DNA from: Akkermansiaceae bacterium UBA2367
Lineage (GTDB): Bacteria > Verrucomicrobiota > Verrucomicrobiia > Verrucomicrobiales > DEV007
Length of the DNA stretch: 8,790 bases
Direction: 5' to 3'
Assembly (NCBI GenBank): GCA_002344525.1
Contig: DDTJ01000055.1
Span: 1 to 8,790, forward strand
The notes below the pieces were generated by a model. That model was given only the letters and a program-made list of their open reading frames with translations, did not search any database and was not told where the DNA came from. The translations under genes and the position numbers were made by a program. Of this stretch, positions 7,109-8,790 are shown piece by piece. Within the stretch, counting starts at the first letter, position 1. Every line of letters begins with the position of its first letter.

Positions 7109-7924
7109 TCACCCCTCGTTCCGGTGCAGCTCGATCTCGCCGAGGACGCGCTCCTGCCTCACCCGAAAGACGTTCAGCTTCATCAATTCGAGCACGGCGA
7201 GGAAGGTCACGATCATCTCGTGCTTGCTCGTGGCCTTCTCGAACAGGTCGGCGAAGGGCTTGGAGCCTCCCGGCGGGATGAGACCGAGGAGGTGGTCGAT
7301 CTTGTCGCCGACGGTGTACTGGTCGTCGACGATCTCGCCGAGCCCCTCGTCCTGGAAGCGGTCGATGATGTTCTGGAAGGCGCGGATGAGGTCGAAGATG
7401 CCGAACCCTTCGTCGAGGGGACGCTCCTCGTCGTCCGCCGCCTCGATCTTGTCGGGCTTGTGGGTGAAACGGCTCTGCTGCTTCGCCTCCTTCTCCCCGA
7501 GTTGCCGCGCCGCCTCCTTGAACTTCTTGTATTCGATGAGCTGGCGGATCAGGTCCCAGCGGGGATCCTCCTCGTCGGCGTCCTCCTCGGGCGGCTGGAC
7601 GTGCTTGGGCAGCATCATCCGGCTCTTGATGTAGCAGAGGTTCGCCGCCATCACGAGGAACTCCCCGGCCAGCCCGATGTTGAGCAGCTTGAAGGTGTCG
7701 AGGTAGGACATGTAATGCTTCGTGATCCGCTCGATGGGGATGTCATAGATGTCGATCTCGTCCCTCTTGATTAGGTAGAGGAGGAGGTCCATCGGCCCCT
7801 CGAAGATGTCGAGCTCGACCTTGTAGGGATTCTCGACGAAATCGCCGGGGTCGAACGCTTCCGTCCCGTCGGTCTCGGGGACCGTCGGGGCTGCGGTGGC
7901 GGAGTCTGGTCCGGGGTCGGTCAC
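7109..7924 (-). CDS. scpA: Segregation and condensation protein A (kleisin of the SMC-ScpAB complex)
   Basis: The 271-residue product is ScpA, the kleisin that bridges the SMC dimer and binds ScpB to form the bacterial condensin needed for chromosome compaction and segregation. Residues 34-106 carry the hallmark N-terminal domain: YKVELDIFEGPMDLLLYLIKRDEIDIYDIPI, then FLVMAANLCYIKSRMMLP, which contacts the SMC neck. A charged linker (about 107-170, acid-rich EEDADEEDP) leads to the C-terminal winged helix ending in FLAVLELMKLNVFRVRQE (241-258), which binds the SMC head. The usual EGPLDLLL reads EGPMDLLL here, a mild substitution. About 33 acidic, Pro/Asp-rich residues precede the conserved start. 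The start is a GTG at 7924 with no Shine-Dalgarno; no in-frame ATG lies before the conserved domain. scpB is not in the window. The YdeP-type gene lies 125 bases downstream on the same strand, and an IS110 end lies 137 bases upstream. Confidence 0.97.
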   Translation of the reverse strand: MTDPGPDSATAAPTVPETDGTEAFDPGDFVENPYKVELDIFEGPMDLLLYLIKRDEIDIYDIPIERITKHYMSYLDTFKLLNIGLAGEFLVMAANLCYIKSRMMLPKHVQPPEEDADEEDPRWDLIRQLIEYKKFKEAARQLGEKEAKQQSRFTHKPDKIEAADDEERPLDEGFGIFDLIRAFQNIIDRFQDEGLGEIVDDQYTVGDKIDHLLGLIPPGGSKPFADLFEKATSKHEMIVTFLAVLELMKLNVFRVRQERVLGEIELHRNEG

Positions 7925-7956
7925 GGGTCACGCGGGGGAAAGGCTGGAGCAAAGCC

Positions 7957-8038
7957 GCTGGAACGGGCCTTTGCAAGGCGGGTCTCCGCCGGAACGGGGG
8001 ATTTTTGCTACCTGCCTGGACTGGCGGTTCGTTCCAGC
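7957..8038. repeat. 9-bp inverted repeat spanning the scpA upstream region
   Basis: GCTGGAACG at 7957-7965 and its exact reverse complement CGTTCCAGC at 8030-8038 flank 64 bases upstream of the scpA GTG. Between them is a smaller hairpin (GGCGG/CCGCC at 7977-7981 and 7986-7990). This lies between scpA and the IS110 end. It could be an operator, a leader structure or a remnant; I saw no promoter boxes strong enough to call. Confidence 0.4.
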
Positions 8039-8061
8039 AAAGTTGAGGGGTGGAATCTGTA

Positions 8062-8226
8062 GATAAGGTCAGGCAAGCGCTATTTTGCGAAAGTTTCCGC
8101 GAAGGGAGTCTGGTGCTTGAGGACGCCGTAGGCGATGCGCAGGATAAGGTCAGGCAAGCGCTATTTTGCGAAAGTTTCCGCGAAGGGAGTCTGGTGCTTG
8201 AGGACGCCGTAGGCGATGCGCAGGAT
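8062..8226. repeat. Tandem direct duplication of the IS110-element 3' end (81-bp period)
   Basis: Bases 8062-8142 and 8143-8223 are identical, and the match continues through GAT at 8224-8226, so three GAT copies bound two 81-bp units. Each unit holds the last codons of the transposase, its TAG stop (8080-8082 and 8161-8163, minus strand) and about 18 bases beyond it. The period is 27 codons, but the stop codon in the second unit ends the protein there, so the outer copy is not translated with it. Confidence 0.95.
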
Positions 8227-8790
8227 GCGGTGCATGGTGGCCCCGAGGGCGACCATCTTGGGCTTGCCGCGCTCGACGAGCTGCGTGTATCCGCGCCGCA
8301 GGGGGTTGTCGCGCTTGACCACGTTGATGGCGGCCATGTAGAGCTGGGCGCGGAGCGCGGAGCTGCCCTCCTTGGTGAGCCTGCCGCGGCGGCGCACGCT
8401 GGTGCCCGACTCCTGCAGGCCTGGGGTCATCCCGGCGAAGGCGGCGACCTCCCTGGCCCTCCCGAAGGAGGAGATGAAGGGGATCTCCGCGAGGATGGTC
8501 AGGGCCACGACCCTGCCGACGCCGGGGATGGTGCGCAGCAGGGCCTCGGCCTTGCCGAGGGTGACGCTGCGGCGCAGGAGGGAGTCGATGGCCTTCTCGA
8601 TGAGATCGAGCTCCCCGCCGAGGAAGCCGATCTCGCGGCGCACGGAGTCCGCCGCGCCCTCCCCCTCTCCCGGGACCTTGCGTCCGAGGCTGTGGAGGCG
8701 GTTGCGGGCGGCCTGCCTGCTGGCGACGAGCTGGAAGCGTCGGCGCACGAGGGACTGCAGCTCGCTGCTCTGCGCCGGAGGGGGAGTCCA
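8143..8790 (-). mobile_element. IS110-family insertion sequence, 3' portion (continues beyond window)
   Basis: The segment contains the 3' part of an IS110-type transposase gene and, judged from the duplication junction, the element's end at about 8143-8145. Only some 18 bases separate the stop codon from that end. There are no obvious terminal inverted repeats, in line with IS110-group elements, which move by a DEDD/serine transposase guided by a bridge RNA. The bridge RNA of the IS110 group lies upstream of the transposase, so it should be outside the window. The exact terminus is inferred, not shown. Confidence 0.75.
8161..8790 (-). CDS. IS110-family transposase, C-terminal part (5' end outside window)
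   Basis: The minus strand is open from the window edge to the TAG at 8161-8163, giving 209 residues of a protein normally of roughly 320-400. An initial coiled-coil-like stretch (RRRFQLVASRQAARNRL and on through LDLIEKAIDSLL) precedes the Transposase_20 (PF02371) domain. Its hallmarks are LLRTIPGVGRVVALTILAEI, FAGMTPGLQESGTSVRRRG, RLTKEGSSALRAQLYMAA and the C-terminal basic stretch ending in ETFAK. The serine in SGTSVRRRG is the candidate nucleophile that cooperates with the N-terminal DEDD domain, which is outside the window. A GTG at 8748 is an internal codon, since the frame is open and family-like (WTPPPAQSSELQSL) up to 8790. No frameshift or internal stop is visible in this part, so the element may be active. 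Confidence 0.95.
   Translation of the reverse strand, partial: WTPPPAQSSELQSLVRRRFQLVASRQAARNRLHSLGRKVPGEGEGAADSVRREIGFLGGELDLIEKAIDSLLRRSVTLGKAEALLRTIPGVGRVVALTILAEIPFISSFGRAREVAAFAGMTPGLQESGTSVRRRGRLTKEGSSALRAQLYMAAINVVKRDNPLRRGYTQLVERGKPKMVALGATMHRILRIAYGVLKHQTPFAETFAK

Noticed and set aside
3849..7634. A 1261-codon open frame on the plus strand antisense to the oxidoreductase and scpA
   Set aside because: It is a shadow of two well-supported minus-strand genes and of the end of the cytochrome gene in another frame. The composition is low-complexity and there is no domain match.
8062..8226. Reading the two repeat units as a CRISPR array or iteron origin
   Set aside because: There are only two copies, directly abutting, and each contains transposase coding sequence. 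The duplication of an IS end explains them fully.

Overview
The window looks like chromosomal DNA of a high-GC member of the PVC superphylum, most likely a verrucomicrobium. The main support is the secreted protein at 2002-4632, which joins a DUF6797-type N-terminal domain, a soluble-dehydrogenase-like beta-propeller, an Ig-like segment and a C-terminal cytochrome c. That layout is characteristic of Verrucomicrobia and Planctomycetes. Weak or absent Shine-Dalgarno sequences before most genes fit the same group. No rRNA or other direct taxonomic marker is present, so the assignment is inference.

Layout from left to right. At the left edge is the 5' end of a minus-strand gene for a secreted protein with a carbohydrate-binding-like start (1-160). 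A non-coding divergent region with hairpins follows (161-500). Next comes a patch of small plus-strand genes that is visibly less GC-rich than the rest: a DUF1801 protein (501-953), a small three-helix membrane protein (1066-1395) and a single-pass protein with a weak SmpA/BamE-like motif (1469-1819). Then comes the large plus-strand cytochrome fusion (2002-4632). It converges, across 35 bases holding a GC hairpin, on a minus-strand molybdopterin oxidoreductase of the FdhF/YdeP family (4668-6983). Upstream of that gene, on the same strand, is scpA, the kleisin of the bacterial SMC condensin (7109-7924). The right end is the 3' part of an IS110-family insertion sequence (8143-8790, continuing past the window). 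Its terminal 81 bp are tandemly duplicated at 8062-8223.

How the genes relate. The cytochrome fusion is exported and the YdeP-type enzyme is cytoplasmic, and they are convergent, so they are not one operon and there is no direct evidence that they exchange electrons. scpA and the oxidoreductase could be co-transcribed (125 bases apart), but no functional link is known. The IS110 transposase reads toward scpA and may have replaced or displaced its natural upstream region. I see no clear undescribed multi-gene system. The strongest leads are the duplicated IS110 end, the lone YdeP-type enzyme without visible electron-transfer partners, the four-part cytochrome fusion, and the inverted pair of GC hairpins flanking the cytochrome gene.
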